From: CAKOSP01 sp964369625
Lineage (GTDB): Bacteria; Bacillota_I; Bacilli_A; RF39; UBA660
DNA length: 27,744 nucleotides
Reading direction: 5' to 3'
Assembly: GCA_964369625.1 (NCBI GenBank)
Contig: CAYJFC010000019.1
Span: 1-27,744, forward strand
Shown piece by piece: positions 7,766-16,131 of this stretch. Position 1 is the stretch's first letter; each line of letters starts with the position of its first letter. The translations under genes and the position numbers were made by a program. The notes under the pieces are model-generated. The model was not told the DNA's origin, did not search any database, and was given only the letters and a program-made list of their open reading frames with translations.

Positions 7766-7793
7766 ATTATATCATATAAATATATAATTACAA
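7766..7793 (-). promoter_or_regulatory. Promoter of the MscS-like gene
   Basis: Extended -10 TGATATAAT (TATAAT at 7766-7771) with TTGTAA 16 bases upstream on the minus strand, in the gap just before the channel gene. Confidence 0.6.
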
Positions 7794-8381
7794 TTTTAAA
7801 TGTAACCATTTATTAATTACATAACTTAAAATATATGCAAGACTAAGCATTATTCCTATTGATATTAAAGTTCTAATATTGGTTATACTATCAATTAAAT
7901 TACTACCAATAAATCCCCAGAAAAAAGTATTAAATATTTTACCTATACATAGTGCAACAAAATACTTTTTAAAAGAAATTTTTGTTATTCCAGCTGATAT
8001 ATTAACTAAAAAAGATGGAGTAAATGGCATAGCTATTATCATAGTTAACTTTGCCAAAGATAATTCATTAACATATTTATTAAATGAAGTTCGATTCTTT
8101 TTATCTCCAGATTTTTTTATAAACCATTTTTGAAAACCTTTTCTAACTAAACTAAATACTAACGCTGAGCCTAGTATAGTTAATAACCAAGAAATAATGA
8201 ACCCCAGTATAGTTCCAAAAGCTATAAAATTAATAGACACAAATACAAATAATGGAAGTATAGGTATTATTGCTTCAAGCACAATAAATAAACATGCTAA
8301 AAGTGGAGCAAATATTCCTGCATCCAACAAAAAATTATCTAATAATTCTTTAATGCTATTTAATACTTCTATTTCTATCAC
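7788..8381 (-). CDS. TVP38/TMEM64 (DedA superfamily) membrane protein
   Basis: The 197-residue protein has about five hydrophobic segments. It shows the VTT-domain layout: EAIIPILPLFVFV near residue 36, a Gly-rich re-entrant segment FGTILGFIISWLLTILGS, a basic loop, and a second half with MPFTPSFLVNISAGI. Members are linked to lipid scrambling or transport across the membrane; the substrate here is unknown. No ATG is available near the N-terminus, so the start is GTG at 8381 or the adjoining TTG at 8384, with no good ribosome site for either. It lies 30 bases after the rhodanese gene and probably shares its transcript. Confidence 0.8.
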   Translation of the reverse strand: MIEIEVLNSIKELLDNFLLDAGIFAPLLACLFIVLEAIIPILPLFVFVSINFIAFGTILGFIISWLLTILGSALVFSLVRKGFQKWFIKKSGDKKNRTSFNKYVNELSLAKLTMIIAMPFTPSFLVNISAGITKISFKKYFVALCIGKIFNTFFWGFIGSNLIDSITNIRTLISIGIMLSLAYILSYVINKWLHLKL

Positions 8382-8411
8382 CAATTATATTATACACTAA
8401 TAGTTGCTAAA

Positions 8412-8663
8412 TCACACTACTTGAACAACATTATATTTAAGATATTCTAAAAAAGCTACTACTTTACTACTATTTTTACCATTTAAACATGTAATATAAT
8501 AGGTTTGGTTCTTATCTAAATATTTTTGTGGATTATACATTAATTTTTCATGATTAATATTTATACTTTCTGGGTGATGATTTTTTAGGTAATCTATAGG
8601 ATGTCTTACATCTATTAATAATCCCATATTCTTATTATATTCACATATATTTATTTTTTTCAT
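8412..8663 (-). CDS. Small rhodanese-domain protein
   Basis: The 83-residue product is a minimal single rhodanese domain, usually a sulfur-carrying module. It has the LLIDVRHPIDYLKNHHPESINI pattern (residues 15-36, only part shown as typical) and the active loop with Cys59 in TCLNGKNSS. An in-frame ATG ten codons earlier (8693) has no ribosome site and falls inside the predicted promoter, so M at 8663 with GTGAT in front is preferred. The domain is shorter than the usual 100-120 residues because the N-terminal helix is trimmed. It precedes the TVP38-like gene. The sulfur acceptor is unknown. Confidence 0.75.
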   Translation of the reverse strand: MKKINICEYNKNMGLLIDVRHPIDYLKNHHPESININHEKLMYNPQKYLDKNQTYYITCLNGKNSSKVVAFLEYLKYNVVQVV

Positions 8664-8675
8664 ATTATCACTAAT

Positions 8676-8704
8676 ATAATATATGTAATTCATTATTATG
8701 TAAA
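8676..8704 (-). promoter_or_regulatory. Candidate promoter of the rhodanese gene
   Basis: Minus-strand TTTACA (8699-8704), 17 bases, TATTAT (8676-8681). It would give a leader of only about six bases before the ATG at 8663, so either translation is nearly leaderless or the true start site of transcription differs. Confidence 0.45.
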
Positions 8705-8727
8705 TAAAAAAATAGCCTAAGCTATTT
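8704..8727 (-). terminator. Terminator closing the T4SS operon
   Basis: AAATAGC, loop TTAG, GCTATTT followed by a T-rich tail on the minus strand. The 5' arm overlaps the TAA stop of the virD4-like gene (8726-8728), so there is no spare sequence between the T4SS locus and the next transcription unit. Confidence 0.75.
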
Positions 8728-10894
8728 AATCATCGAAAAAATCGTCAAAAAATTCATCATCAGTTACATCACTTTCATTTACTATTTTACTATGTGTATC
8801 CACTTTAATTTTAGGTTTATCAATTTTTTCTTCTTTTTTATTATCAGAAGGCACTGATATATCCTTAATTTCAGCTTCCGTTTTATTTTCAATAGATTGT
8901 TTTAACTTTTCTTTTTCTAGTTTCTCTTCTTCATCTAATTCTTTTAATCTTTTATCAATATCTTTCATCATTTCATCAATATCTAAATCACCAAATGGTT
9001 TTCCTTTAGAATTATTAGGTGTTGGTCCGAAAGGATTAGACATATTAGGATTTGGGGCAAAAGGATTAGGCATTCCAGCGTTAGGTGCAAATGGATTTCT
9101 CATCCCGCCTGGAGCTCCGAAGGGATTAAATCCTCCCATTCCAGGTATTGCATTTGGATCTTGTCCATTTTCCATTGCTATTCTTTTCTTTTCATCTGTT
9201 ACATATTTTTTTACATCAAATAAAGCAACTTCTTGAAATGTTCTATTAGGATATTCTGCTGACGGATAATTTTCCCCCCAGTTTATTTTGAAATTAGGTT
9301 TTAACTGTGTTTTAAATGGATTAGTTCTAAGTCTAATTGTAATTGCTTGAAACAATTTTAATTTTTGTAAATCAGAAACTGTAATAAGTGGTCTTGAATC
9401 AGTTTTGTCTTTTTCTTTTGATTTAACTTCACCACACATTTTACTAATTTCTTCTAAAGCTTTTAGTTCTGTAGATATTAAATATATTAAATTACCACAG
9501 TTACCTTTTATAACTTCTGCAACATGTTCTCCATAAACATCTGCAAGCTGAGCAAAATTTTGAATAATGAAAGTAAATCTAATTGCCCTACTTCTTGCTG
9601 CTGATATCATTGAATCAACATCTTTAAGCGGAGGCATGTTAGCAAATTCATCTAATATAAAATTTGTTCTAAAATCAAGTTTTCCACCGTTTTCATGGGC
9701 AACATCTATTAACGTTTCATAACACTGCTTAATAAAAATTGTCATTAAACTATGATATGTTTTTTTCTCATCATGAATAACTAAAAATACTGCTGTTTTT
9801 TTACGCCCTATATCTCTCATATCAAAATCACTATATGAAAGCATTTCACTTAAATTATCTGTTGAAGAAAATATACTTATTTTTTGTCTAAATGTTGATA
9901 ATATACTTCCTTTAGTTTCATTAGGAGCACTTATTGTAGAGGACGCAAAAACATATGGTTTAGAACTTTCACCTTTTAAAGTGAAATATTCTTTTATGTA
10001 TGTTGATGTAGCTGCATATCTTTCTTCCCCAATTGTACTCATAAAATTAATACTATTTAAATTAATTTCTTTTTCTTTTGCATCTTGAAATAACCCCAGT
10101 GTAATTCCAGCAAAATAATCTGCAGAAGTTTTTTCCCAAAACGGATCATTTTTATTTGATTGATCATATAAAATATTTAAAGCTACATCGTTTAAAAGTT
10201 CTGTCGACTTATCTTTATTGCCTTCTTTATGATAAGTATATGGAAGCGTTAATGGATTCCATGCATTACCCCTTTGAGGTTCTCTAAAATTAAGTAATAT
10301 TATATTATAACCTTTTGATTTCAAATTTTCTGCTGTATATTTATATATTTCTCCCTTAGGATCAGTAATAATCATACTTTCACCTTTACGAGCGAGTAAA
10401 TTTACCATTGGTTTAACTAAACATTCTGTTTTACCAGAGCCTGTAGAACCTATAACTAAATTATGATATTCTCCATTATCTACCCATATACCTTTTTCGT
10501 TATTAATAACTGGTATTCCTGCTGCATTTAAATTTTGTTGAGTAGAAGTCACTTTTTCTATATCTTTTTGATTCTTAATTTCTTGTTCTTTACTCCATCT
10601 TGAATACCCATCATTATTTTTTTGACCAAATTTAAGCCCCATCCCCATACCTTTTTCTTTATTAAATATGTATGAAGTAACACTAGTAAAAATAATAATT
10701 AGAGACCCAAAAAATATTGCTAATGTTGCAGGTAAATATTCTGGAGTAAATGCTAGCATTGGATTAAAACCATGAAATTCTCCATCATTAGCAAAAGATG
10801 ATAAATTTAAAAGCAATATCGCACTTAAATACATCAGCGCTACTGCATATAATGCAAATAGTAAAAAATCTTTAGGTTCTATTTTAAATTTCAT
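8726..10894 (-). CDS. VirD4/TraG-type T4SS coupling ATPase
   Basis: A 722-residue coupling protein that selects substrates and feeds them to a type IV secretion channel. Two N-terminal membrane helices (about 10-33 and 54-76) precede the cytoplasmic ATPase with Walker A GSTGSGKT at 149-156, DPKGE at 178-182, Walker B FILDEFANMPPL at 412-423 and the IIQNFAQL motif at 443-450. After residue 575 comes an unusual tail: four imperfect NPFAPN-type repeats (590-622), a charged coiled stretch, and an acidic C-terminus DDEFFDDFFDD. The family normally ends near 600, so the tail is an addition and could carry a substrate or partner site. It is the last gene of the T4SS operon; ribosome site AAAGGAG. 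Confidence 0.92.
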   Translation of the reverse strand: MKFKIEPKDFLLFALYAVALMYLSAILLLNLSSFANDGEFHGFNPMLAFTPEYLPATLAIFFGSLIIIFTSVTSYIFNKEKGMGMGLKFGQKNNDGYSRWSKEQEIKNQKDIEKVTSTQQNLNAAGIPVINNEKGIWVDNGEYHNLVIGSTGSGKTECLVKPMVNLLARKGESMIITDPKGEIYKYTAENLKSKGYNIILLNFREPQRGNAWNPLTLPYTYHKEGNKDKSTELLNDVALNILYDQSNKNDPFWEKTSADYFAGITLGLFQDAKEKEINLNSINFMSTIGEERYAATSTYIKEYFTLKGESSKPYVFASSTISAPNETKGSILSTFRQKISIFSSTDNLSEMLSYSDFDMRDIGRKKTAVFLVIHDEKKTYHSLMTIFIKQCYETLIDVAHENGGKLDFRTNFILDEFANMPPLKDVDSMISAARSRAIRFTFIIQNFAQLADVYGEHVAEVIKGNCGNLIYLISTELKALEEISKMCGEVKSKEKDKTDSRPLITVSDLQKLKLFQAITIRLRTNPFKTQLKPNFKINWGENYPSAEYPNRTFQEVALFDVKKYVTDEKKRIAMENGQDPNAIPGMGGFNPFGAPGGMRNPFAPNAGMPNPFAPNPNMSNPFGPTPNNSKGKPFGDLDIDEMMKDIDKRLKELDEEEKLEKEKLKQSIENKTEAEIKDISVPSDNKKEEKIDKPKIKVDTHSKIVNESDVTDDEFFDDFFDD

Positions 10895-10937
10895 AATTTT
10901 CTCCTTTTTTTGTTATTATACTATAAGTGTATTTTAT

Positions 10938-11708
10938 CTACAACTTTTTCTTTTTGACAATAATTAATGTTATTAACACAATTATAAAAAACAATACAAC
11001 TATTATTCCAATTATAGCAGGATTTTCTATTATATTATTTTCACCAAATGCGCTATCTCCAGAATTACTACTACCGTCATTCTCGTTATCCGTATCATCA
11101 TTAATATTTTCTTCTTCTATTTCATAATCATTTGAATATATTAATTTAAGTGTTTTATTTTTATAATTACTTTGTGTAAAATGCCACTTATAAGTATTAG
11201 TTTCTTCATCAAATTCATCTGCATCGTCATATATTACTCTATTGTCAGTTGTAATATTTACTGTTATATCCTCAAGTAAGTTAAAATCTTCAAAACAAAT
11301 AATATCTTTTTCTGTTGACAATGTATAATAATTTTCATCTCTTGAAACACTAAAATAATTAAAACAAGAGTTAATTAAATTTGATTTACTTAAACTAGAA
11401 ATATTAGTATTCCCAATGGCTGTTAAATAATTATTTTCCACTAAATCAATGTCATAATATTTAGTTCCAGTTGGGAAATTTCCATCTGCATCAATACGAA
11501 CATCATTATATAATGGATATTTTTCACTACCAAACATATAAAAATAATCTTGAATTGTAGTTTCAGACTGAGTATTATATTCTTTATCTTCATCGTATAC
11601 TAAATTTAAATTTTCAGTAACATTTGAGCCATTTATTGTTAAAGAATATTCTGCTGAACAACCTGTTGTTACAAGCAGCGCTATTAACAAATAAACTAAT
11701 TTTTTCAT
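10938..11708 (-). CDS. T4SS-locus lipoprotein with C-terminal membrane helix
   Basis: The 256-residue protein begins with a lipoprotein signal peptide; the lipobox is VTTGC with Cys17. A beta-rich extracellular part follows, then an Asn/Asp/Ser linker at about 200-220, a membrane helix at about 232-251, and KKKKL at the end. It would thus be fixed to the membrane at both ends. I do not recognise the family. Its start codon overlaps the stop of the wall-hydrolase gene (ATGA) and the virD4-like gene follows 43 bases later, so it belongs to the T4SS operon. It could be a channel or adhesion accessory; VirB7-like is only an analogy. Confidence 0.75.
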   Translation of the reverse strand: MKKLVYLLIALLVTTGCSAEYSLTINGSNVTENLNLVYDEDKEYNTQSETTIQDYFYMFGSEKYPLYNDVRIDADGNFPTGTKYYDIDLVENNYLTAIGNTNISSLSKSNLINSCFNYFSVSRDENYYTLSTEKDIICFEDFNLLEDITVNITTDNRVIYDDADEFDEETNTYKWHFTQSNYKNKTLKLIYSNDYEIEEENINDDTDNENDGSSNSGDSAFGENNIIENPAIIGIIVVLFFIIVLITLIIVKKKKL

Positions 11709-13411
11709 AATACCAACTCCTCTTCATACATTCTACATTTTATACTATCATAATTTGGGGCAACCTGCGAAACATTAAGGAAAAATGATGGATCTCTTCC
11801 CTCACCGTTTATATAAATACCTAAATGTAAATGTGGTCCAGTTGAGGCCCCAGTTGAACCTACATAACCAATTACATCACCTTGTTTTACTACATCACCT
11901 ACATTTAAATGAGATTTTTTCATAAAATGAGCATATACAGTTCTTATTTTCTCATACCCTTCCGATTCATGAGCAATTGAAACATAATATCCATATCCCC
12001 CGGCATCATATGAATTTACTGCAACAACCCCATCTTCCATAGCTAAAACTTCTACTCCTGTTGGAGCACCAAAATCAAGTCCTACGTGATTTCTAGTTGA
12101 AGTAGTACCATTTATAGTTAGAGTTCTAGCTCTTTGATATGGACTAGTACAATTGTACATTCCATTTAGTGGTGTTGTAAAATATAAATCTGTGAATGGA
12201 TTTTCAAAATAATATCCCTCCACACCTGGGTTGCCATTTATATATACTGGTTTATATTCTCTTTCTAGTATTCCTTCAGAATTTAATTCCCAATAATTCT
12301 CTAACGATCTACCATAAAATAAACCTTGATCAGTATAATCTCCTGTAACAAAAAGAGCCATTTCGCCTTTTCTTCTTTTTCGAAGTGGAGTTTCTGGACA
12401 ACAATCGTATTGACTCATTAAATTCCAAAGCCCTTCATAACCACCATCTTTGTATGCTACTAATAATGCTCTAGTATGCTTAGCTCCAAGATTATAATTA
12501 AACGATACCATTGCTTCTATTTGATGTGGCATTAAATCTAATTCCAATTCTTTTGCAATATTATCTACTTGTACTCTATACGATCCTACTTGAGTAGCCA
12601 AAGTTTTTATGTCGTCCATATATTTTTTAGGAATACATGCTTGATACTCAACGTAATATCGACCATCTCTTGCAGTAAAGTATTTTTCTATATTATTTTC
12701 TTCTATGTACTTAATGGCAAAAGCCTCACCAATTGCGGCATTGGTTAGACCAATTCCTATTGTAATTATATTAGAGGTATCATAATATGATAAATATCCA
12801 TCTTGACCATCAATAGTACAAGATTTTCCTGTACCTTCCCACATTCTTAAAAACTCACTTAGTGACCCATTATATTCATAAATCACTTCTCCATTACCTG
12901 TATAATTGTTACTACCCGAGCTAGAGCCTCTACCGCCTCCGTTAAGTGATAATCCTATTATTATAAATAACAACAATAGTAATATTCCTCCTGCTATTAA
13001 TAACATTGGTAACATCGCTGGAGTTAATAAAATTCGTGTAAATAAACTAGCTGAATTTTTATTTCTTGTTTTTAAAAACTGAACTACATTAAAATTTTTA
13101 TTTTCCGCTTCTTCATTAACATTTTCTTTATTTTCCTTTGATTTATTTAAAGGATTTTCTTTATTTTCATCAGTAGCACTATTATTTTGTGCATCCTCAG
13201 TTTTTTTATTTTGCTGCATTTTATTATTTTTTGCCGCTATTCCGCTTTTAATTCCTTTTCTAAAATTACTTTGTCTATTTTTTGAAAATTTATTTTGACT
13301 ATTTGGTTGTTGTGGCAATTTGTTTTCTCTTTGATTACTTGGATTTTCCTCTAAAAATTCTGGATTCATTTCATCATTTAATGATTCAATTTCTTCATTA
13401 TTATTATCCAT
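11705..13411 (-). CDS. T4SS cell-wall hydrolase: GH24 lysozyme plus M23 endopeptidase
   Basis: From ATG 13411 (ribosome site GGTGGTGA) the product is 568 residues; the longer open frame to 13486 overlaps virB4 and lacks a site. Residues 1-120 are polar, Asn/Lys/Glu-rich and probably cytoplasmic; a membrane helix spans about 128-156. Residues 183-370 resemble T4-type lysozyme: WEG with Glu192, Asp211, Thr217 in ITIGIG, and MPHQIEAMVSFNYNLG. Residues 405-545 are an M23 (LytM) peptidase with HVGLDF (His442, Asp446) and HLHLG (His527, His529), all zinc ligands present. It would open peptidoglycan for the secretion channel, the job of VirB1/PrgK-like proteins, though those usually join SLT or CHAP domains. 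It lies between virB4 and the lipoprotein. Confidence 0.88.
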   Translation of the reverse strand: MDNNNEEIESLNDEMNPEFLEENPSNQRENKLPQQPNSQNKFSKNRQSNFRKGIKSGIAAKNNKMQQNKKTEDAQNNSATDENKENPLNKSKENKENVNEEAENKNFNVVQFLKTRNKNSASLFTRILLTPAMLPMLLIAGGILLLLLFIIIGLSLNGGGRGSSSGSNNYTGNGEVIYEYNGSLSEFLRMWEGTGKSCTIDGQDGYLSYYDTSNIITIGIGLTNAAIGEAFAIKYIEENNIEKYFTARDGRYYVEYQACIPKKYMDDIKTLATQVGSYRVQVDNIAKELELDLMPHQIEAMVSFNYNLGAKHTRALLVAYKDGGYEGLWNLMSQYDCCPETPLRKRRKGEMALFVTGDYTDQGLFYGRSLENYWELNSEGILEREYKPVYINGNPGVEGYYFENPFTDLYFTTPLNGMYNCTSPYQRARTLTINGTTSTRNHVGLDFGAPTGVEVLAMEDGVVAVNSYDAGGYGYYVSIAHESEGYEKIRTVYAHFMKKSHLNVGDVVKQGDVIGYVGSTGASTGPHLHLGIYINGEGRDPSFFLNVSQVAPNYDSIKCRMYEEELVL

Positions 13412-13436
13412 ATAGTCACCACCTAATATATTATTA

Positions 13437-13445
13437 ATTATATCA
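13437..13445 (-). promoter_or_regulatory. Possible internal promoter before the wall-hydrolase gene
   Basis: Extended -10 TGATATAAT on the minus strand, between the virB4 stop and the hydrolase start, just after a run of ten T. No good -35 is seen, so this could be chance in AT-rich DNA. Confidence 0.3.
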
Positions 13446-13472
13446 TAAAAAAAAAACTTAAAAAAGTCTTTT

Positions 13473-15260
13473 TTATAGTCCACCACCTGAACCGAATGAA
13501 TCCAGCTCCTCAGGTGTTACAACAACATTTATTTGCATACGTCTTCCGCCGCATACAAATAAAGCTTGTCCTTGTGTATAATATTTTATACTTTCTTTTT
13601 CAGAATCATTTAAGTCTATTAATTTAGCTAAATCATCTGCTGCTTGTTTACGTAAATTCATTACTATATAATAAGATGCATTATCAAATATTGCTTTACC
13701 ATGAGTTATTACACTTGGGTCTGCAAAATCAGTTGGTTGCTGCGTAATAATTATAGTACCAGTATTATATTTTCTACTTCTTCTTTGTATTTGAGCTAAA
13801 AATTCTGCACCTAGTTCATTTTTACCTGATAATAATACATGTGCTTCATCTACCATCATTATAGTATTAATTTCCTTATCTAAACAAAGTCCCCATGCAT
13901 ATTTTAATATATTAAAAAATAAGGCATTTTTAATATTTGTATCACTATTCATAAGTTCTTTAATATTAAATACTATAAAATCACTTTCTATTTCAAGAGT
14001 AGTATGTCCTGTAAAGTAATATCTTAATTCTTTTACTAACGGTCTTATTTTAAGTTCTAATCTTTCCATAATATCACGCTCATGTGTAGCATCTGTCATA
14101 GATAAAAGTCTACCTTTGATTGTTGCATATACATCATCAAATGTCGGAAAATCTTCACTCGTAAGTTTAGTATAATCAGTATCATAATCTATTTTAAATC
14201 TTTTATAAGTGTCTTGAACTACTTCACTAAATAAAGTTAATACATCATCTTCTATAGAAGGAGAATAATATCGTATAAATGCTTTAATCTGCTGAATAGT
14301 TCTAGTTAAAACAGTATATCCTAGTCCTTGTTCTATTTCTTCTTCATCAGCGTCCACTACTATTTCAAGTGGATTAATCATTCCAAAATCTCCACCTTTA
14401 CCAAGGTCTAAGAAATCGCCTCCCATGGCATAAGTCATTTCACCAAGTTCTCCCTCTGGATCAATTACAACAGTTTTGGCAGCATTTCTTAAATGTGTTC
14501 TAAGTAAAAGTTTTGCAGTTGTACTTTTACCACTTCCTGAAGTTCCTAATAGTATTAAATTAGCATTATTTCTATTGGCTTCATTTTTTTCTTGATATAA
14601 GAATTGATTAAACAAAACTACTCCACCAGAATAATCAACTCCCAAAAGTGTTGCATCTCCTGGATCTTTTATACTATCAAAAACAAATGGGTACATAGCT
14701 GCTACCGTAGTTGATGGAATCGGAGTTCCTATTCTTTGCTCAATGTCTTGTGCTGGAAATATTGGAAGCATTGATTTTAATGCCTTTTCTTGCTCAAACA
14801 TTAAAGATATACCACGCATTTTCATACCTTCAAGATAACTTCTTATTTCCATTTTTTTAAATTCTAAATCTTCTTGTGAATCTGCTGTAATCATAATATG
14901 AAGTTGGAAATCAAAAATTCTAGATTGTGTTGCTGCAAGCATAGAAATAAATTGTTCTAAAGATTCATAATCTTGTCTTATTTTTTCTTGTGTTGTTTTA
15001 TCTTTTTCATTTTGATATCTTGTCTTTAAATCAGCAACTTCTTTATTTAACATTTTTCTAAGTGTATCAAAAGGAATCGGTATATGTTTAATGGCTATTT
15101 TTACTCCAGAAATGTTAATTAAATCACTTATATAACCTGGATAAATACTTTTGGGAAATGATATGATTGTTAAAATAGTTGAAAATTTATCACCAAATCT
15201 AAATTCAGTTGACTTAAATTCAATCCCTTTTGGGGCAACTTCACTTTTAAACAAACTCAT
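13473..15260 (-). CDS. VirB4-type T4SS ATPase, C-terminal ATPase part
   Basis: The 595-residue protein carries the VirB4 motor domain: Walker A GTSGSGKST at 239-247, DPEGE at 267-271, Walker B IMMVDEAHVLL at 467-477, and QIQRRSRKYNTGTIIITQQ at 490-508. Residues 1-200 match the lower half of the VirB4 N-terminal region (IPSTTVAAMYPF precedes the motor). Whole VirB4 proteins are about 650-850 residues; the missing first part appears as the preceding gene (15261-15824). The ATG at 15260 directly follows that gene's stop and has its own ribosome site GGTGAT, so this is a genuine gene split and not a sequencing frameshift. It energises assembly and transport. Confidence 0.9.
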   Translation of the reverse strand: MSLFKSEVAPKGIEFKSTEFRFGDKFSTILTIISFPKSIYPGYISDLINISGVKIAIKHIPIPFDTLRKMLNKEVADLKTRYQNEKDKTTQEKIRQDYESLEQFISMLAATQSRIFDFQLHIMITADSQEDLEFKKMEIRSYLEGMKMRGISLMFEQEKALKSMLPIFPAQDIEQRIGTPIPSTTVAAMYPFVFDSIKDPGDATLLGVDYSGGVVLFNQFLYQEKNEANRNNANLILLGTSGSGKSTTAKLLLRTHLRNAAKTVVIDPEGELGEMTYAMGGDFLDLGKGGDFGMINPLEIVVDADEEEIEQGLGYTVLTRTIQQIKAFIRYYSPSIEDDVLTLFSEVVQDTYKRFKIDYDTDYTKLTSEDFPTFDDVYATIKGRLLSMTDATHERDIMERLELKIRPLVKELRYYFTGHTTLEIESDFIVFNIKELMNSDTNIKNALFFNILKYAWGLCLDKEINTIMMVDEAHVLLSGKNELGAEFLAQIQRRSRKYNTGTIIITQQPTDFADPSVITHGKAIFDNASYYIVMNLRKQAADDLAKLIDLNDSEKESIKYYTQGQALFVCGGRRMQINVVVTPEELDSFGSGGGL

Positions 15261-15824
15261 TTACATCACCGTCCCAACTGTAGATTTATCACCATCATTT
15301 AAAAAATTATCTAAAATCATTCTTAAATCATCATTACTTGTTTGTGTTGACTGAAGTCCACTAGTAGCAAGTCCACTCATTATGTTGTGTAATTTCTTTT
15401 GAATCAATTCCATTTTTTTCTCTTTGAATAATAAGAAATACTCAGTATCAACAACACTATATTCATTACTCATAAATAAATTACCCTTGTTGATATCTTG
15501 AAGTATAATATTTTTTCTTGCTGGAGATATTTCATTACGATACATTATTTGTAAATGAGATAAATATACTCCTATATCAACTGGTCTATCTGCTATTAAT
15601 AGCCAAAATTCATAATCAAATGTATTATAAAAATTTTGCAGTCTATTAATCATAGAATGCTGTGCACCTTGCTCCATAATGAATATGTTTTTAGGATGCA
15701 CTTTTACTCCTGTAACTATTTCTCCCGTATCTAGCTGAATCATTCCATTCATAATTTGTTTAACTGGTAGCCAGTCTTCTGTAAACTTAGAACCAGGATT
15801 TTTATTTGTATTAAATATCTTCAT
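15261..15824 (-). CDS. VirB4 N-terminal part (TraC-like domain) as a separate gene
   Basis: From ATG 15824 (preceded by GGTG) the product is 187 residues; the longer frame to 15905 lies inside the PrgI-like gene. It reads like the first part of TraC/VirB4 proteins: DWLPVKQIMNGMIQLDTGE, then a fold with YNTFDYEFWLLIADRPVD, ending in a Gln/Ser/Thr-rich linker. It has no ATPase motif. It overlaps the PrgI-like gene by 14 bases and is joined stop-to-start with the ATPase gene. Together with that gene it totals 782 residues, the length of one VirB4, so the two products probably form one assembly. Confidence 0.75.
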   Translation of the reverse strand: MKIFNTNKNPGSKFTEDWLPVKQIMNGMIQLDTGEIVTGVKVHPKNIFIMEQGAQHSMINRLQNFYNTFDYEFWLLIADRPVDIGVYLSHLQIMYRNEISPARKNIILQDINKGNLFMSNEYSVVDTEYFLLFKEKKMELIQKKLHNIMSGLATSGLQSTQTSNDDLRMILDNFLNDGDKSTVGTVM

Positions 15825-16119
15825 TATTAACACACCAACCTTTCCAATAATAATTTCTTCTTCCAAGAAAATAAGTAAGAATATTAGTAATAAACTGCAG
15901 CACATTATGATAATAAGGTACTGGCATTATTAGAAAAGATGTAATCAACAATGGTAATAACATTAATATTAATGCAGCTATTGTTGTTACATTAAATATC
16001 AAGAGCAAAAACAGTGTTGTTACTGCTCCTGATACAAATAAACCTAAATCAATATAAGTAAAAAATCCAAGTATTAACATAGATTTTTTACTATTTGCCG
16101 GTATCATGTATTCTTCCAC
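15811..16119 (-). CDS. PrgI/VirB3-like inner-membrane T4SS protein
   Basis: The 102-residue protein has two closely spaced membrane helices (about 16-36 and 40-66), preceded by a short polar N-terminus containing MIPANSKKS, and followed by the amphipathic end LTYFLGRRNYYWKGW, the signature of PrgI-family proteins. PrgI/VirB3 sits next to VirB4 in the inner-membrane complex, matching the gene order here. The start is GTG at 16119, eight bases after AGGAGG. It lies 13 bases after the VirB6-like gene and overlaps the next gene. Confidence 0.8.
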   Translation of the reverse strand: MEEYMIPANSKKSMLILGFFTYIDLGLFVSGAVTTLFLLLIFNVTTIAALILMLLPLLITSFLIMPVPYYHNVLQFITNILTYFLGRRNYYWKGWCVNNEDI

Positions 16120-16131
16120 TTTCTATTCCTC

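Noticed and set aside
7467..8400. Plus-strand frames opposite the MscS-like and TVP38-like genes
   Set aside because: Antisense shadows of membrane-helix codons; no start signals.
11705..11707. Possible Mollicutes code with TGA as tryptophan
   Set aside because: TGA ends the wall-hydrolase gene just where the next gene starts, and conserved tryptophans throughout use TGG.
13447..13475. A/T-only hairpin and T run after virB4 as a terminator
   Set aside because: The stem has almost only A-T pairs around a three-base loop and lies inside a tightly packed operon; too weak to claim.
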